Positions 1-9,322 of a stretch of 64,000 nt of DNA are shown piece by piece (the stretch's first letter is position 1; the number at the start of each line of letters is the position of its first letter). The translations under genes were made by a program, and so were the position numbers. Origin of the DNA: Pseudokineococcus marinus. Its GTDB lineage: Bacteria > Actinomycetota > Actinomycetes > Actinomycetales > Quadrisphaeraceae. The notes below the pieces were generated by a model. The model was not told the DNA's origin. It saw only the letters and a program-made list of their open reading frames with translations, and made no database searches. The DNA lies in the NCBI RefSeq assembly GCF_037482405.1, contig NZ_JBBHZZ010000006.1:62001-126000 (forward strand). Direction: 5' to 3'.

Positions 1-882
1 GCCGCCCTGCTGGCCGGGGAAGACGGCCGAGTCGATCTTCTTCGCGTGCTCGGCGCGGCAGAGGATGACGCCGCTGCGCGGGCCCGCGAGCGTCTTGTGC
101 ACCGTCGAGGTGACGACGTCGGCGTAGGGCACGGGCGAGGGGTGCAGGCCCGCGGCCACGAGGCCGGCGAAGTGCGCCATGTCGACCATGAGCAGCGCGC
201 CGACCTCGTCGGCGACCGCCCGGAACGCGGCGAAGTCGAGGTGGCGGGCGTAGGCGGACCAGCCGGCGATGATGAGCTTCGGCCTCCGCTCGAGCGCGGT
301 CTCGCGGACGCGGTCCATGTCGACGAGGTGGGTGCGCTCGTCGACGCCGTACGTCGCGACGTCGAAGAGGCGCCCGGAGAAGTTGATCTTCATGCCGTGC
401 GTGAGGTGGCCGCCGTGCGCCAGCTCGAGGCCCATGATCGTGTCGCCGGGGCGGATGAGCGCGTGCATGACAGCGGCGTTGGCCTGCGCGCCCGCGTGCG
501 GCTGCACGTTGACGTGCTCGGCGCCGAAGAGGGCCTTCGCGCGCTCGCGGGCGAGCTCCTCGGCGACGTCGACGAACTCGCAGCCGCCGTAGTAGCGGCG
601 CCCCGGGTAGCCCTCGGCGTACTTGTTCGTGAGGACCGAGCCCTGCGCCTCGAGGACCGCGCGGGGGGCGAAGTTCTCGCTGGCGATCATCTCGAGGGTG
701 CCGCGCTGGCGGCCCAGCTCGCGCTCGAGGACCTCGGCGATCTCGGGGTCGACCTCGGCGAGGGGGCGGTCGGTGACGCCCCCCTCGACCGGCGTGCGCG
801 AGGTCCCCGGCGCGGGCGCGCCCGGCGGGTCCTCGTGCACCTGCTCGGGGCTCATGGGCTGGACGGGCTCGACCGTCGTCAT
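1..882 (-). CDS. glyA: Serine hydroxymethyltransferase, C-terminal part beyond the window
   Basis: Converts serine and tetrahydrofolate to glycine and 5,10-methylene-THF with PLP; a cytoplasmic source of one-carbon units. The first 294 codons are visible and end inside the gene at the window edge. The SHMT motif TSTVHKTLAGPRSG, which holds the PLP lysine, lies near residue 260, and ASENFAPRAV near residue 65. The ATG at 882 is preceded by a good ribosome binding site (gaggag). The N-terminus is about 30 residues longer than in the enterobacterial enzyme; an internal ATG at 855 is possible but lacks an RBS. It is divergent from purU and lies behind a ZTP-type riboswitch, so it should respond to folate or one-carbon status. 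Confidence 0.97.
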   Translation of the reverse strand, partial: MTTVEPVQPMSPEQVHEDPPGAPAPGTSRTPVEGGVTDRPLAEVDPEIAEVLERELGRQRGTLEMIASENFAPRAVLEAQGSVLTNKYAEGYPGRRYYGGCEFVDVAEELARERAKALFGAEHVNVQPHAGAQANAAVMHALIRPGDTIMGLELAHGGHLTHGMKINFSGRLFDVATYGVDERTHLVDMDRVRETALERRPKLIIAGWSAYARHLDFAAFRAVADEVGALLMVDMAHFAGLVAAGLHPSPVPYADVVTSTVHKTLAGPRSGVILCRAEHAKKIDSAVFPGQQGG

Positions 883-929
883 CGCGTCTCCTCGTGGCTG
901 GCGGGCACGGGCCGGTGGCACGGGCGGCA

Positions 930-1036
930 GGCGGCCCAGGCGGACGACCGCGCTGCCCGGGCGCGCCCGGTGGCGGCGCCCGACCTCGCTCGCCGCTCCC
1001 CGGTGGTGTCCCACCCTCGCCAGTCGCGGCGGGGCC
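930..1036 (-). promoter_or_regulatory. ZTP (pfl-type) riboswitch in the glyA leader
   Basis: Read on the minus strand, the leader has both conserved halves of the ZTP riboswitch. The 5' half is cgactggcg, then ggtgggacaccaccgggg and agcg (about 1028 down to 992). The 3' half is cgtccgcctgggc (946 down to 934). A -10-like TACCCT (complement 1037-1042) places transcription start just before the first half, so the switch is almost the whole leader. ZTP and ZMP build up when 10-formyl-THF is short, and this class is known upstream of glyA and other folate genes. About 50 bases separate the second half from the glyA start. I see no clear intrinsic terminator, so the output mode is not resolved. 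Confidence 0.87.
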
Positions 1037-1134
1037 AGGGTAGACGCACGGCGGTCCGCCGTGGGGGCGTGCCCGCGCCCTGGGCCCGCTCCTGGATCCA
1101 CCCCCGGGCCCGCTCCTGACTAGCCTCCTCGACC

Positions 1135-2031
<897 letters not shown>

Positions 2032-2070
2032 GCCGCAGCGGCTCACGCCGCCTCCCGTCCGCCGGAGCGC

Positions 2071-2859
2071 TCAGTCGTCGAAGCGCCGGCCGCTCGGGTA
2101 GCCCTGCGCGCCGTCGACGACGAGGTCGGTGCCCGACACCCACGACGCGCGGTCCGAGAGGAGGAAGGCGACGACCTCGGCGACCTCCCCGGGGCGGCCG
2201 AGGCGGCCGAGGGGGAACTCCCGCTCGACGAAGTCGGCGTAGCGCTCGGGGTGGGAGGCCTCGAAGGACTCCCAGCCGCCGCCGGGGAAGCGGATCGAGC
2301 CGGGGCTGACCGAGTTCACGCGCGTGCCCTGGACGGCGAGCTCGCGCCCGAGGGTCGCGGCCAGGTGGGTCTCCCCCGCCTTGGCGGCCGCGTAGGCGGT
2401 GCGCGGCGCCGGCCGCTGCCCCGTGATGGAGGACACGACGACGGCCGCCCCTCCGCCGGCCGCCGCCAGGTGCGGCGCCGCCGCCCCGAGCAGCGCGACG
2501 GCGTGGCCGACGTTGAGCGCGTAGGTGTCGACGAACTCCTGCGCGGTCCCGGTGAGGAGGTTGCCCCCGCCGACCGTCCCCCCGGCGTTGGCGACGACGC
2601 GCGAGAGCCCGCCGAGCGCCTCCGCGGCGGCGTCGACCTCGCGGGCGAGCGCGGCGAAGTCGGTGACGTCGACGGCCGCCGTGACGACGCGCGTCCCGTG
2701 CCGACCCACCTGCTCCGCCGCCGCGGCGAGGCCCTCGGCGCCCCGGGCCAGCAGGGCCACGTCGGCGCCCTCCGCGGCCAGGGCGTCGGCCACCGCCAGC
2801 CCGATCCCCCGGCTCGCGCCCGTCACGAGCGCCTGCGTCCCCGCCAGTCCCAGGTCCAT
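2071..2859 (-). CDS. Short-chain dehydrogenase/reductase (FabG-like)
   Basis: An NAD(P)-dependent oxidoreductase of 262 residues with a classical SDR fold. The cofactor motif TGASRGIG is near residue 12, NAG follows at about residue 90, and the catalytic Ser, Tyr and Lys lie in VVSSITGQRP and AYAAAKAG. The C-terminal part (SPGSIRFPGGGW) is typical of FabG-like enzymes. The substrate cannot be told from sequence. The ATG at 2859 follows TAGGGT (complement 2867-2872) by 7 bases, which suggests a leaderless mRNA. It is tail-to-tail with purU and stands alone. Confidence 0.9.
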   Translation of the reverse strand: MDLGLAGTQALVTGASRGIGLAVADALAAEGADVALLARGAEGLAAAAEQVGRHGTRVVTAAVDVTDFAALAREVDAAAEALGGLSRVVANAGGTVGGGNLLTGTAQEFVDTYALNVGHAVALLGAAAPHLAAAGGGAAVVVSSITGQRPAPRTAYAAAKAGETHLAATLGRELAVQGTRVNSVSPGSIRFPGGGWESFEASHPERYADFVEREFPLGRLGRPGEVAEVVAFLLSDRASWVSGTDLVVDGAQGYPSGRRFDD

Positions 2860-2928
2860 GCGGCGCACCCTAGGGGCCGGTGTCGTCGTGCCCCGTCGGG
2901 GCGGACCACCGGCGCTAGCGTCGCGGTC

Positions 2929-3594
2929 GTGCCGACGCCGACCGAGCCCACCGGTGCCCCCTCCCCCTCGGACGCTCCCCCGCAGGAGGCCTCGGACGCA
3001 CCCTCCGACACCACCCCGGCGGCGGAGGCCCTCCTGCGCGACCTCCTCGCCGGCACCGGTGGCTGGTGGTCCACGGCGCGCCTGGCCGTCCGCCGCGCGG
3101 ACGGCCTCCTGCCGGCGGGGGCGGCGCGACTGCTGCTGCGCCGCCCGCTCATGGGCGTGCCCGCGGGCGTGCGCGTCGAGGGCGCGGACGGGCGCGTGCT
3201 CGCGGTCGGCCTGGGCGCCGACCTCGACGACGACCTGCGGGCGCTGCTCGACCCCCTCGCCCTGGTGACCGGCCTGCCGCCCGCCGTCGGGGCCCTGCCG
3301 TCCTCGGAGCGACGCACGGCGGTGGCGCGGCTCGTCGTCGAGCACGCGCGGGAGGTCGCCGTCGACGGCGTCGCGGCGGTCTCCGGCCTCCTGTCCGGCC
3401 CAGGGCTGAGCGGCGGGGGGCTGCGCGGCTCGGCGCCGACGAGCCGACACCCCGACGCCGACCTCGCCGACGTCGTCCTCGATCGGGTCAGCGCCCTGCC
3501 GCTCTCGGTGGGGACCAGCGGGGACCTCCCCCGCCTGGCCCTCGCGGTCGAGGAGCTGGACGCCCGGCTCGAGGACGACGTCTTCGGCGGGTGA
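2929..3594 (+). CDS. Hypothetical protein, not recognised
   Basis: A 221-residue protein I do not recognise. The first 30 residues are Pro/Ser/Thr/Asp-rich and look disordered. The rest has amphipathic helical character with no signal peptide and no convincing membrane segment. The GTG start is supported by TAGCGT (2916-2921) 7 bases upstream, the same leaderless layout as neighbouring genes, and codon use is like the surroundings, so I take it as real. It is divergent from the SDR and lies 49 bases before the cation transporter. Confidence 0.7.
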   Translation: MPTPTEPTGAPSPSDAPPQEASDAPSDTTPAAEALLRDLLAGTGGWWSTARLAVRRADGLLPAGAARLLLRRPLMGVPAGVRVEGADGRVLAVGLGADLDDDLRALLDPLALVTGLPPAVGALPSSERRTAVARLVVEHAREVAVDGVAAVSGLLSGPGLSGGGLRGSAPTSRHPDADLADVVLDRVSALPLSVGTSGDLPRLALAVEELDARLEDDVFGG

Positions 3595-3643
3595 GCGGGA
3601 CGCCCACGTCGCCCGGGCGGCGCAGGTGTGCTCCCCTCGGCGC

Positions 3644-4672
3644 ATGACGACACCCGGGGCAACCACTCGTGGAGGCGCCGAGGGGCGCGAGGGCGGCGAG
3701 GCGGGGACCGCGGGCGGGGGCCACGCCGGCTCGCGCGCCGCCATCCTCGCCGCCCTCGCCGCCAACGTGGGCATCGCGGTGACGAAGTTCCTCGCGTACC
3801 TGCTCACGTCCTCCTCGGCCATGCTCGCCGAGTCGGTCCACTCCCTCGCCGACTCCGGCAACCAGGTGCTCCTCCTCGTCGGCGGGGCGCGCTCGCGCCG
3901 CGCGGCCACGCCGGAGCACCCCTTCGGCTTCGGCCACGAGCGCTACGTCTACGGCTTCGTCGTCGCGGTCGTCCTCTTCACCCTCGGCGGGCTCTTCGCG
4001 CTCTACGAGGCCTACGAGAAGTTCCAGGAGCCGGAGCCCATCACCGCCTGGCGCTGGGTGCCCGTCGTCGTCCTGCTCGTGGCGGGCGTCATGGAGGGCC
4101 TCAGCCTGCGCACCGCCGTGCGGGAGGCCGGGGAGGTGAGGGGCGAGCAGAGCCTGCCCCGCTTCGTCCGCACGGCCCGCGCCCCCGAGCTGCCCGTCGT
4201 CCTCCTCGAGGACAGCGCCGCCCTCCTCGGCATCCTCTTCGCCCTCACCGGCGTGGGGCTGACCCTCCTCACCGGGGACGGGCGCTGGGACGCCGCGGGG
4301 ACCGCCGCCATCGGCCTGCTCCTCACCGCCGTCGCCGTCGTCCTCGCGGTGGAGATGAAGTCCCTGCTCGTCGGCGAGGGCGCCCGCCCCGCGCAGGTGC
4401 GGGCCATCGAGGCGGCGCTGCCCGGCGACGGGGTCACGGGCGTCATCCACCTGCGGACGCTGCACCTCGGCCCGGAGGAGCTCCTCGTGGGCGCCAAGAT
4501 CGCCGTGCCCGACGCCATCACCGCCGCCGAGGTGGCGCACGCCATCGACGCCGCCGAGCGCCGCGTGCGCGCCGCGGTGCCCATCGCCCGCGTCATCTAC
4601 CTCGAGCCCGACCTGCCCCGGGAGCCCCCGGCCGACGGCGGCGACCGGCCGGAGGCGCCCGTCGCCGGGTAG
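3644..4672 (+). CDS. Cation diffusion facilitator family transporter
   Basis: An inner-membrane divalent cation efflux protein, probably Zn, Fe, Mn or Co exchanged for protons. The 342-aa product has a Gly-rich tail of about 25 residues and six predicted helices. The metal-site pattern AESVHSLADSGNQ is in helix 2, and PFGFGHERYVYGF is a CDF signature. A CDF C-terminal domain follows (about residues 250-330). The sequence DSAALLGI carries the Asp of helix 5. The ATG at 3644 is chosen; an in-frame GTG lies at 3626 and neither has a good RBS. The metal cannot be assigned. Confidence 0.92.
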   Translation: MTTPGATTRGGAEGREGGEAGTAGGGHAGSRAAILAALAANVGIAVTKFLAYLLTSSSAMLAESVHSLADSGNQVLLLVGGARSRRAATPEHPFGFGHERYVYGFVVAVVLFTLGGLFALYEAYEKFQEPEPITAWRWVPVVVLLVAGVMEGLSLRTAVREAGEVRGEQSLPRFVRTARAPELPVVLLEDSAALLGILFALTGVGLTLLTGDGRWDAAGTAAIGLLLTAVAVVLAVEMKSLLVGEGARPAQVRAIEAALPGDGVTGVIHLRTLHLGPEELLVGAKIAVPDAITAAEVAHAIDAAERRVRAAVPIARVIYLEPDLPREPPADGGDRPEAPVAG

Positions 4673-4699
4673 GCCCCGGATGCGAGAGGAGCCTGGACG

Positions 4700-4743
4700 C
4701 GACGAGGGCCCGCGACCGCGTCAGCGGTGGCGGGCCCTCGTCG
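4700..4743. terminator. Bidirectional intrinsic terminator between the CDF gene and icd
   Basis: A perfect 14-bp inverted repeat (cgacgagggcccgc at 4700-4713 and its complement at 4730-4743) with a 16-base loop lies between two convergent genes. There is no clear U tract, which is common in high-GC actinobacteria. Confidence 0.8.
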
Positions 4744-4756
4744 TCGGGCGGGACGG

Positions 4757-5971
4757 TCAGCCCAGGCGGGCCGAGAGGTTCTCGTCGAGCGCCGCGAGGA
4801 ACTCCTCGGTGGTGAGCCAGCCCTGGTCGGGGCCGACGAGCACCGCCAGGTCCTTCGTCATCTTGCCGCTCTCGACGGTCTTCACGACCACGTCCTCGAG
4901 CGTCTCGGCGAACTCGGTGACGGCCGGCGTGCCGTCGAGGCGCCCGCGGTGCGCGAGGCCCCGCGTCCAGGCGTAGATCGACGCGATGGGGTTGGTCGAC
5001 GTCGGCTTGCCCTGCTGGTGCTGGCGGTAGTGGCGCGTCACCGTGCCGTGGGCCGCCTCCGCCTCGACCGTGCGGCCGTCGGGCGAGGTGAGGACCGACG
5101 TCATGAGGCCGAGCGAGCCGAAGCCCTGCGCGACGGTGTCGGACTGCACGTCGCCGTCGTAGTTCTTGCAGGCCCAGACGTAGCCGCCCTCCCACTTGAG
5201 GGAGGCGGCGACCATGTCGTCGATGAGGCGGTGCTCGTAGGTGATGCCGGCCGCGTCGAACTTCTCCTTGAACTCGGCCTCGAAGACCTCGGCGAAGATG
5301 TCCTTGAAGCGCCCGTCGTAGGCCTTCATGATCGTGTTCTTCGTCGACAGGTAGACCGGGTAGCCGCGGTCGAGCCCGTAGTTCATGGAGCTGCGCGCGA
5401 AGTCGCGGATCGACTCGTCGAGGTTGTACATCGCCACCGCGACGCCGGCGCCGGGCGCCTGGAAGACCTCGTGCTCGATGGGCTCGGAGCCGTCCGCCGG
5501 CTGGAAGGACACGGTGAGCGTGCCCTCGCCCGGGAAGCGGAAGTCGGTGGCGCGGTACTGGTCGCCGAAGGCGTGTCGGCCGACGATGATCGGCTTGGTC
5601 CAGCCCGGCACCAGGCGGGGGATGTTCGAGATGACGATGGGCTCGCGGAAGATGACGCCGCCGAGGATGTTGCGGATCGTCCCGTTGGGCGAGCGCCACA
5701 TCTTCTTCAGCCCGAACTCCTCGACGCGGGCCTCGTCGGGCGTGATCGTGGCGCACTTCACGCCCACGCCGTGCTTCTTGATGGCGTTCGCCGCGTCGAC
5801 CGTGACCTGGTCGTCGGTCGCGTCGCGGTGCTCCATGCCGAGGTCGTAGTACTCGAGGTCGACGTCGAGGTACGGGTGGATGAGGCGGTCCTTGATGAAC
5901 TGCCAGATGATCCGCGTCATCTCGTCGCCGTCGAGCTCGACGACGGTCCCCTCGACCTTGATCTTGGCCAT
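4757..5971 (-). CDS. icd: NADP-dependent isocitrate dehydrogenase (eukaryote-like type)
   Basis: Oxidises isocitrate to 2-oxoglutarate and CO2 with NADP+ in the TCA cycle. The 404-aa protein belongs to the homodimeric type II family, shown by the opening (VELDGDEMTRIIWQFIK), the substrate motif SPNGTIRNILGG and the end of the active site (IDDMVAASLKWEGGYVWACK). The ATG at 5971 has an RBS (gaggag) about 13 bases upstream and a -10-like TAGTTT at complement 6016-6021. It is divergent from mdh, so two TCA-cycle enzymes share one control region. Confidence 0.97.
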   Translation of the reverse strand: MAKIKVEGTVVELDGDEMTRIIWQFIKDRLIHPYLDVDLEYYDLGMEHRDATDDQVTVDAANAIKKHGVGVKCATITPDEARVEEFGLKKMWRSPNGTIRNILGGVIFREPIVISNIPRLVPGWTKPIIVGRHAFGDQYRATDFRFPGEGTLTVSFQPADGSEPIEHEVFQAPGAGVAVAMYNLDESIRDFARSSMNYGLDRGYPVYLSTKNTIMKAYDGRFKDIFAEVFEAEFKEKFDAAGITYEHRLIDDMVAASLKWEGGYVWACKNYDGDVQSDTVAQGFGSLGLMTSVLTSPDGRTVEAEAAHGTVTRHYRQHQQGKPTSTNPIASIYAWTRGLAHRGRLDGTPAVTEFAETLEDVVVKTVESGKMTKDLAVLVGPDQGWLTTEEFLAALDENLSARLG

Positions 5972-6015
5972 GCGGTAGCACTCTCCTCGTCGCGAGCGGT
6001 GGGTGTCTCGACGTC

Positions 6016-6090
6016 AAACTACCGGTCGGGCCGCTCGCGGCGCCCCCGCCGGCCCGCCGCCCCGCGCCGCGACCCCGGTGCCGATAGCGT
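6016..6090. promoter_or_regulatory. Divergent icd/mdh promoter region
   Basis: TAGTTT (complement 6016-6021) lies about 45 bases before the icd start and TAGCGT (6085-6090) about 65 bases before the mdh start. Both genes then have a leader with a Shine-Dalgarno sequence, unlike the leaderless genes nearby. The -35 boxes are not clear. No operator was recognised. Confidence 0.5.
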
Positions 6091-6154
6091 CGCGGTGCCC
6101 GGGGACGGCCCCGTCCCCCGCGGGACCCCCGCAGACCCCTCGAAGGAGCGCAGC

Positions 6155-7168
6155 GTGACCTCCAGCACCGCCGAGACCGGCAGCCGCCGTCCCGTCACCG
6201 TCGCCGTCACCGGCGGCGCGGGGCAGATCTGCTACAGCCTGCTCTTCCGCATCGCGAGCGGGGCGCTGCTGGGGCCGGACGTGCCGGTGCGCCTGCGCGT
6301 CCTCGAGATCACGCCCGCGCTCGGGGCGGCCGAGGGCGTCGCCATGGAGCTCGACGACTGCGCCTTCCCGCTGCTGCAGTCGGTGGACATCTCCGACGAC
6401 GCCGCCACCGCCTTCGACGGCGCCAGCGTGGCCATGCTCGTCGGCTCCCGCCCCCGCACCAAGGGCATGGAGCGCGGCGACCTCCTCGAGGCGAACGGCG
6501 CCATCTTCACCGGCCAGGGCCGGGCGCTGGCGCAGTCCGCGGCCGACGACCTGCGCGTCCTCGTCGTCGGCAACCCCGCCAACACCAACTGCCTCATCGC
6601 CATGAACAACGCCGCGGGCGTGCCCGCCGAGCGCTTCTCCGCGATGACGCGCCTGGACCACAACCGCGCCGTCGCCCAGCTCGCGAAGAAGGCCGGTGCG
6701 CCCGTGGCCGACGTCGAGCGCGTCGCCATCTGGGGCAACCACTCGGCGACCCAGTACCCCGACCTCACGCACGCGGTCGTGGGCGGCCGCCCGGCGCTCG
6801 AGGTCGTCGACCAGCCGTGGGTCGAGTCCGACTTCATCCCCACCGTGCAGAAGCGCGGCGCGGCCATCATCGAGGCGCGCGGCTCCTCCTCCGCGGCGTC
6901 CGCGGCCAACGCCGCCATCGACCACGTCCGCACCTGGCTCACGGGCACCCCGGAGGGCGGCTGGACGTCCATGGCGGTGCGCTCCGACGGCTCCTACGGC
7001 GTGCCGGAGGGCCTCGTGTCGAGCTTCCCCGTGACGACGCGCGACGGCTCCTACGAGATCGTCCAGGGCCTCGACGTCGACGACTTCTCGCGCTCGCGCA
7101 TCGACGCCTCCGTCGCCGAGCTCGCCGAGGAGCGCGACGCCGTGGCGGGCATGGGCCTGCTCGGCTGA
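6155..7168 (+). CDS. mdh: Malate dehydrogenase
   Basis: Interconverts malate and oxaloacetate with NAD in the TCA cycle. The 337-aa protein has the NAD motif (TGGAGQICYSLLF, residues about 19-31), the substrate arginines in SRPRTKGMERGDLL, the Asp/Arg pair in TRLDHNRA and the catalytic His in IWGNHSATQYPD. This is the cytosolic-type MDH of about 330 residues found in actinobacteria, not the lactate-dehydrogenase-like type. The GTG at 6155 is chosen because aaggag lies 7 bases upstream. Confidence 0.97.
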   Translation: MTSSTAETGSRRPVTVAVTGGAGQICYSLLFRIASGALLGPDVPVRLRVLEITPALGAAEGVAMELDDCAFPLLQSVDISDDAATAFDGASVAMLVGSRPRTKGMERGDLLEANGAIFTGQGRALAQSAADDLRVLVVGNPANTNCLIAMNNAAGVPAERFSAMTRLDHNRAVAQLAKKAGAPVADVERVAIWGNHSATQYPDLTHAVVGGRPALEVVDQPWVESDFIPTVQKRGAAIIEARGSSSAASAANAAIDHVRTWLTGTPEGGWTSMAVRSDGSYGVPEGLVSSFPVTTRDGSYEIVQGLDVDDFSRSRIDASVAELAEERDAVAGMGLLG

Positions 7169-7180
7169 CCCGCCGCGAGC

Positions 7181-7226
7181 GCGACGGCCCGCGACCGACC
7201 CGCAGGGGTCGGCCGCGGGCCGTCGC
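7181..7226. terminator. Terminator after mdh
   Basis: A perfect 13-bp inverted repeat (gcgacggcccgcg at 7181-7193, complement at 7214-7226) with an inner short stem. It lies between convergent mdh and the DUF3017 gene, so it may serve both strands. Confidence 0.8.
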
Positions 7227-7253
7227 CGTCCGGGGGTCCGGGTCGCCCCGGGG

Positions 7254-7613
7254 TCAGACCCGGGGGTCCCCGCCGGGCGTCAGCAGGGAGAGCACGACGA
7301 GGGCGGCCGCCAGCACGAGGACGACGACGGCGTCCACCGCCCGCGAGCGCACCGCCAGCGGCCCCGCGGCGCGGGTGGACCCCGTCAGGCGCACCACCGC
7401 GACGACGACCAGGCCGGCGCCGAGGACGAGTCCCGTGGCCCGGAAGCCGAGGACCACGCCGGCGACCAGGGCCCCCGCGACGAGCGCCGCCACCGCCACG
7501 AGCACGGCGCTCCCCCGCCGCCCCGCCGTCGCGTCGACCTCCGCCCGTCCTCGGACCTCGGGGACGTCGGTCACCTCGCCCTCCGCCCCGTCCGGGGACC
7601 GCTCCTCGGGCAC
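7254..7613 (-). CDS. DUF3017-like membrane protein
   Basis: A 119-residue protein with a hydrophilic N-terminus of about 35 residues and three predicted membrane helices (VLVAVAALVAGALVAGVVL, LVLGAGLVVVAVVRL and VVLVLAAALVVLSLL). Small proteins of this type follow purH in many actinobacteria and are annotated DUF3017; the function is unknown. The GTG at 7613 is chosen because it starts 5 bases after the purH stop, and no other start fits the operon better. Confidence 0.75.
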   Translation of the reverse strand: MPEERSPDGAEGEVTDVPEVRGRAEVDATAGRRGSAVLVAVAALVAGALVAGVVLGFRATGLVLGAGLVVVAVVRLTGSTRAAGPLAVRSRAVDAVVVLVLAAALVVLSLLTPGGDPRV

Positions 7614-7618
7614 CGGGC

Positions 7619-9322
7619 TCAGTGCGTGAAGTGGCGGGCGCCGGTGAGGTACAGGGCCGCCCCGGCGGCCTGCGCGGCCGCCACGACCTCCTCGTCCCGC
7701 ACGGACCCGCCCGGCTGGACGACGGCGCGCACGCCGGCGTCGAGCAGCACCTGCAGGCCGTCGGCGAAGGGGAAGAAGGCGTCGGAGGCGGCCACCGACC
7801 CGGCGGCGCGCTCGCCGGCGCGCGCGACGGCGAGCCGCGCCGAGTCGACCCGGTTGACCTGGCCCATGCCGACGCCGGTGGTGGCGCGCCCGGACGCCAG
7901 GAGGATGGCGTTGGAGCGCACCGCGCGCACCGCGCGCCAGGCGAAGGCCAGGTCGGCGAGCACGTCGGCCCCCACGGGCGCCCCGGCCGCCAGCGTCCAC
8001 CCGCTCGGGTCGTCGCCGGGGGCCTGGAGCCGGTCGGCGGTCTGGACCAGGAGACCGCCGTCGACGGGCTTGACCTCCAGCCGGTCGCCGCCCGCGGGGG
8101 CGTCGGCGCGCAGGAGCCGCACGTTCTTCTTGCGGGTGAGCACCTCGAGGGCGTCGGCGTCGAACGCCGGGGCCACGACGACCTCGGTGAAGACCTCGGC
8201 GACCTGCTCGGCCATGGCCGCGGTGACCGGCCGGTTCACGGCGATGACGCCGCCGAAGGCCGACACGGGGTCGCAGGCGTGCGCGGCGCGGTGCGCCGTC
8301 GCCACGTCGGCGGCCACGGCGATGCCGCAGGGGTTGGCGTGCTTGATGATCGCGACGCACGGCTCGTCGTGGTCGTGGGCGGCCCGCCAGGCGGCGTCGG
8401 CGTCCGTCCAGTTGTTGAAGCTCATCTCCTTGCCGTGCAGCTGCTCGGCCCCGGCGAGGCCGGCCGCCGCCGCGGACCCCGCCCCCGCCAGGGGGCGGTA
8501 CAGCGCCGCCCGCTGGTGCGGGTTCTCCCCGTAGCGCAGGGACGCCGTCCGCGCGTAGGAGAGCTCGATCCGCTCGGGCGGGGCGCCTTGCTCGTCCCCG
8601 TCACCGCCGCCGTCGCCGGCCTCCCCCGCGGGGCGGGGACCGGCCGCCGGCTCCTCCACCGTCGTCGACGGCACGAGGACGTCGCGCGTCCACGCGGCGA
8701 CGGCGGCGTCGTAGGCGGCGGTGGCCGCGAAGGCGCGCGCGGCGAGCCGCGCGCGGGCCGCCAGGTCGAAGCCCCCGCCGACGGCGGCCGCGAGGACCTC
8801 GTCGTAGGCCTCCGGGCTCGTGACGACGGCCACGCTGGGGTGGTTCTTCGCGGCGGCGCGGACCATCGAGGGGCCGCCGACGTCGATCTGCTCGACGCAC
8901 TCGTCGACGCCGGCGCCGCTCGCGACCGTGCGCTCGAAGGGGTAGAGGTTCACGACCACGAGGTCGAAGGGCTCGACGCCGAGGTCGGCGAGCTGGGCCT
9001 CGTGCTCCGGCCGCCGCCGGTCGGCGAGGATGCCGGCGTGCACGCGGGGGTGCAGGGTCTTGACCCGGCCGTCGAGGCACTCGGGGAAGCCCGTGAGGTC
9101 CTCCACCGCCGTCACGGGGACGCCCGCGGCCGCGATGCGGGACGCCGTCGAGCCGGTCGAGACGAGGGCCACGCCCGCGTCGTGCAGCCCCCGGGCCAGG
9201 TCCTCCAGGCCCGTCTTGTCCCAGACGGAGACGAGGGCCCGGCGCAGCGGCCGCCGGCCGCCGGCCTCGGTGCTGGTGGGGTCGGCGGACGGCGAGGCGT
9301 CGGCGGTGGTCGGGGAGCTCAC
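7619..9322 (-). CDS. purH: Bifunctional AICAR formyltransferase/IMP cyclohydrolase
   Basis: Performs the last two steps of IMP synthesis: formylation of AICAR with 10-formyl-THF, then ring closure. The 567-aa product has the N-terminal cyclohydrolase (MGS-like) domain (about residues 25-165, RALVSVWDKTGLEDLA, KTLHPRVHAGIL) and the C-terminal transformylase domain with the KHANPCG active-site motif near residue 325. An insertion rich in Pro, Gly and Glu at about residues 210-245 separates the halves. The GTG overlaps the purN stop by four bases, so translation is coupled. Its substrate AICAR (ZMP) is the ligand class of the riboswitch before glyA in this window. Confidence 0.97.
   Translation of the reverse strand: MSSPTTADASPSADPTSTEAGGRRPLRRALVSVWDKTGLEDLARGLHDAGVALVSTGSTASRIAAAGVPVTAVEDLTGFPECLDGRVKTLHPRVHAGILADRRRPEHEAQLADLGVEPFDLVVVNLYPFERTVASGAGVDECVEQIDVGGPSMVRAAAKNHPSVAVVTSPEAYDEVLAAAVGGGFDLAARARLAARAFAATAAYDAAVAAWTRDVLVPSTTVEEPAAGPRPAGEAGDGGGDGDEQGAPPERIELSYARTASLRYGENPHQRAALYRPLAGAGSAAAAGLAGAEQLHGKEMSFNNWTDADAAWRAAHDHDEPCVAIIKHANPCGIAVAADVATAHRAAHACDPVSAFGGVIAVNRPVTAAMAEQVAEVFTEVVVAPAFDADALEVLTRKKNVRLLRADAPAGGDRLEVKPVDGGLLVQTADRLQAPGDDPSGWTLAAGAPVGADVLADLAFAWRAVRAVRSNAILLASGRATTGVGMGQVNRVDSARLAVARAGERAAGSVAASDAFFPFADGLQVLLDAGVRAVVQPGGSVRDEEVVAAAQAAGAALYLTGARHFTH

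Noticed and set aside
4727..6154. Long plus-strand reading frame opposite icd and joined to mdh
   Set aside because: It is the antisense of icd; composition is Arg/Gly/Asp-rich shadow sequence with no family match. The mdh start is set by its RBS at 6155.
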